Below are positions 60,185 through 64,000 of a DNA stretch of 64,000 nt, piece after piece. Source of the stretch: Myripristis murdjan. Its lineage: Eukaryota; Chordata; Actinopteri; Holocentriformes; Holocentridae. The translations under genes were made by a program, and so were the position numbers. The stretch spans positions 7,089,276 through 7,153,275 of the forward strand of contig NC_043990.1 of assembly GCF_902150065.1 (NCBI RefSeq). The letters are read 5' to 3'. Every line of letters starts with the position of its first letter. Position 1 is the stretch's first letter. The notes beneath the pieces were generated by a model. That model was not told where the DNA came from. It worked only from the letters and a program-made list of their open reading frames with translations, and did no database searches.

Positions 60185-61104
60185 GCCACGCCAAACAGCA
60201 GTCACACCTCATAAACAGCATCTCATTTAGCAGTAAAAGAAGAAATGTTAAGCTTTTTGGAAAGAGACATTCATCAGTCTTAAATACATTATTATTCACA
60301 TTACAATGTTATCTCATCCATTACAATATTTTGATCAGCAGAAGTTAATGACACTGTTCCTGCACTGCTGCTACGTTTTGCGCCACCTTGAATTGGAGTT
60401 GTTAAGAAAATCCTGCAGTAGTAATGTGTGATAGTATGTGGTGTGTGTGAGTTGGCAGTGGGGCTTCTGCTACAGTCCCCCACCATTTGTCATGTGTATG
60501 TAATGCTGATTAAAACATTTAATAAAATGTTTACAAGAAATTCTAATGCCATCCTGTCACTCAATGCTATTTTGCAATTTGTACACCAGAAAATGATCTC
60601 AGTTACTGTACAAAAGCCCTGCAATGACTATGAATGATGGATCCACTGAACTGAAGGCCGTTAAACTTACAGCGTTGAGTCAGCCACTGGATCTGTGAAT
60701 TCACTTCCCCTGCTGGCCTCTCTTAAACCTAACAGTTTCATGTCTGCTTATCAACTGATGATGACACGACGAAACCATCTCCTATTGGCTCATATTTTTC
60801 TGATTAATCTTTTTATTTAGACTCACATTTTTAACAATAAACATTTGAAGAAAAACAAGGATTTATCAAATGTATATGTTAGTCAGGGATCGAGTCTGTA
60901 TCGCGGACAACAGTTTTGAATGCAGATTTGAAGACATGCTTTAGTAAAATGAATTTTTTAAAAAAGAACACTTTCACTTTCGGGTTCTTTGTCGCCAACA
61001 AGGAAATCATCCCCGATGCCGTACTAAGTGAGTCGCATTTGACATTTTTTCAAAGCTTTTCTCCTTATCTTTAGAAACATTCAACATTTAATTGCACTAT
61101 AGTC
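60185..61104 (+). other. psmb13-psmb8 spacer
   Basis: Holds the psmb13 3' UTR (AATAAA 60521-60526), a CCAAT box (CTATTGG near 60781) and the psmb8 promoter with its ISRE. No other coding exon recognised. Confidence 0.55.
60970..60981 (+). promoter_or_regulatory. ISRE upstream of psmb8
   Basis: ACTTTCACTTTC (GAAAGTGAAAGT on the other strand), a perfect GAAANNGAAA repeat 124 bp upstream of the psmb8 start codon. Confidence 0.75.
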
Positions 61105-63920
<2,816 letters not shown>

Positions 63921-63921
63921 G

Positions 63922-63928
<7 letters not shown>

Positions 63929-63963
<35 letters not shown>
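63929..63963. repeat. (GT)n microsatellite after psmb8 exon 4
   Basis: About 17 GT units starting 9 bp after the exon 4 donor. Confidence 0.95.
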
Positions 63964-63966
<3 letters not shown>

Positions 63967-64000
63967 AAGAGACAGAGTGAGTTAGTAGATGAGTGAAAGG

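Overview
This window looks like the MHC class I core region of a teleost fish, most likely a spiny-rayed (percomorph) species. The evidence is the gene set and order (class II beta, brd2, tap2, psmb9, psmb12, psmb13, psmb8), the compact GT-AG introns, abundant CA/GT microsatellites, Tc1-like and hAT-like DNA transposons, and a class II beta gene whose second Ig exon is split by an extra intron. In tetrapods these families sit together in the MHC, and the fish block is its counterpart. Gene identities rest on my own reading of exon translations against remembered family sequences. No database search was run.

Layout. Position 90-45 (minus) is the first coding exon of what looks like hsd17b8, running off the left edge. 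Positions 4811-1059 (minus) hold a six-exon MHC class II beta gene with no alpha partner in view. Positions 20435-7584 (minus) hold brd2 in 12 coding exons (835 aa), with a TATA/CCAAT promoter just upstream. Positions 20.6-37.7 kb are gene-poor: promoter-like GC-rich stretches, simple repeats, a solo LTR, and a pair of diverged segments that each combine a CTCF-like and an E-box motif. Positions 45677-37698 (minus) hold tap2 in 11 exons (720 aa), with a Tc1-like transposon in intron 6. Positions 51455-46982 (minus) hold psmb9 (216 aa), whose intron 4 carries a three-deep nest of transposons. Positions 56167-52683 (minus) hold psmb12 (217 aa). It lies head to head, with 93 bp between start codons, with psmb13 at 56261-60184 (plus, 275 aa). 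Positions 61105 to the right edge hold psmb8 (plus, four exons present).

How it works together. psmb9 (beta1i-type), psmb13 (beta2i-type) and psmb8 (beta5i-type) encode the three catalytic classes of an immunoproteasome, and psmb12 is a fish beta1-like paralogue. TAP2 is half of the peptide pump that delivers their products to class I molecules in the ER. Interferon response elements (GAAANNGAAA type) lie upstream of tap2, psmb9 and psmb8 and inside psmb12 intron 1, which fits shared interferon control. No class I heavy chain gene, tap1 or tapbp was found here.

All spliced reading frames assembled from the exon coordinates close in frame with GT-AG junctions, except one GC-AG intron in psmb13. 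I saw no sign that any host gene is broken.
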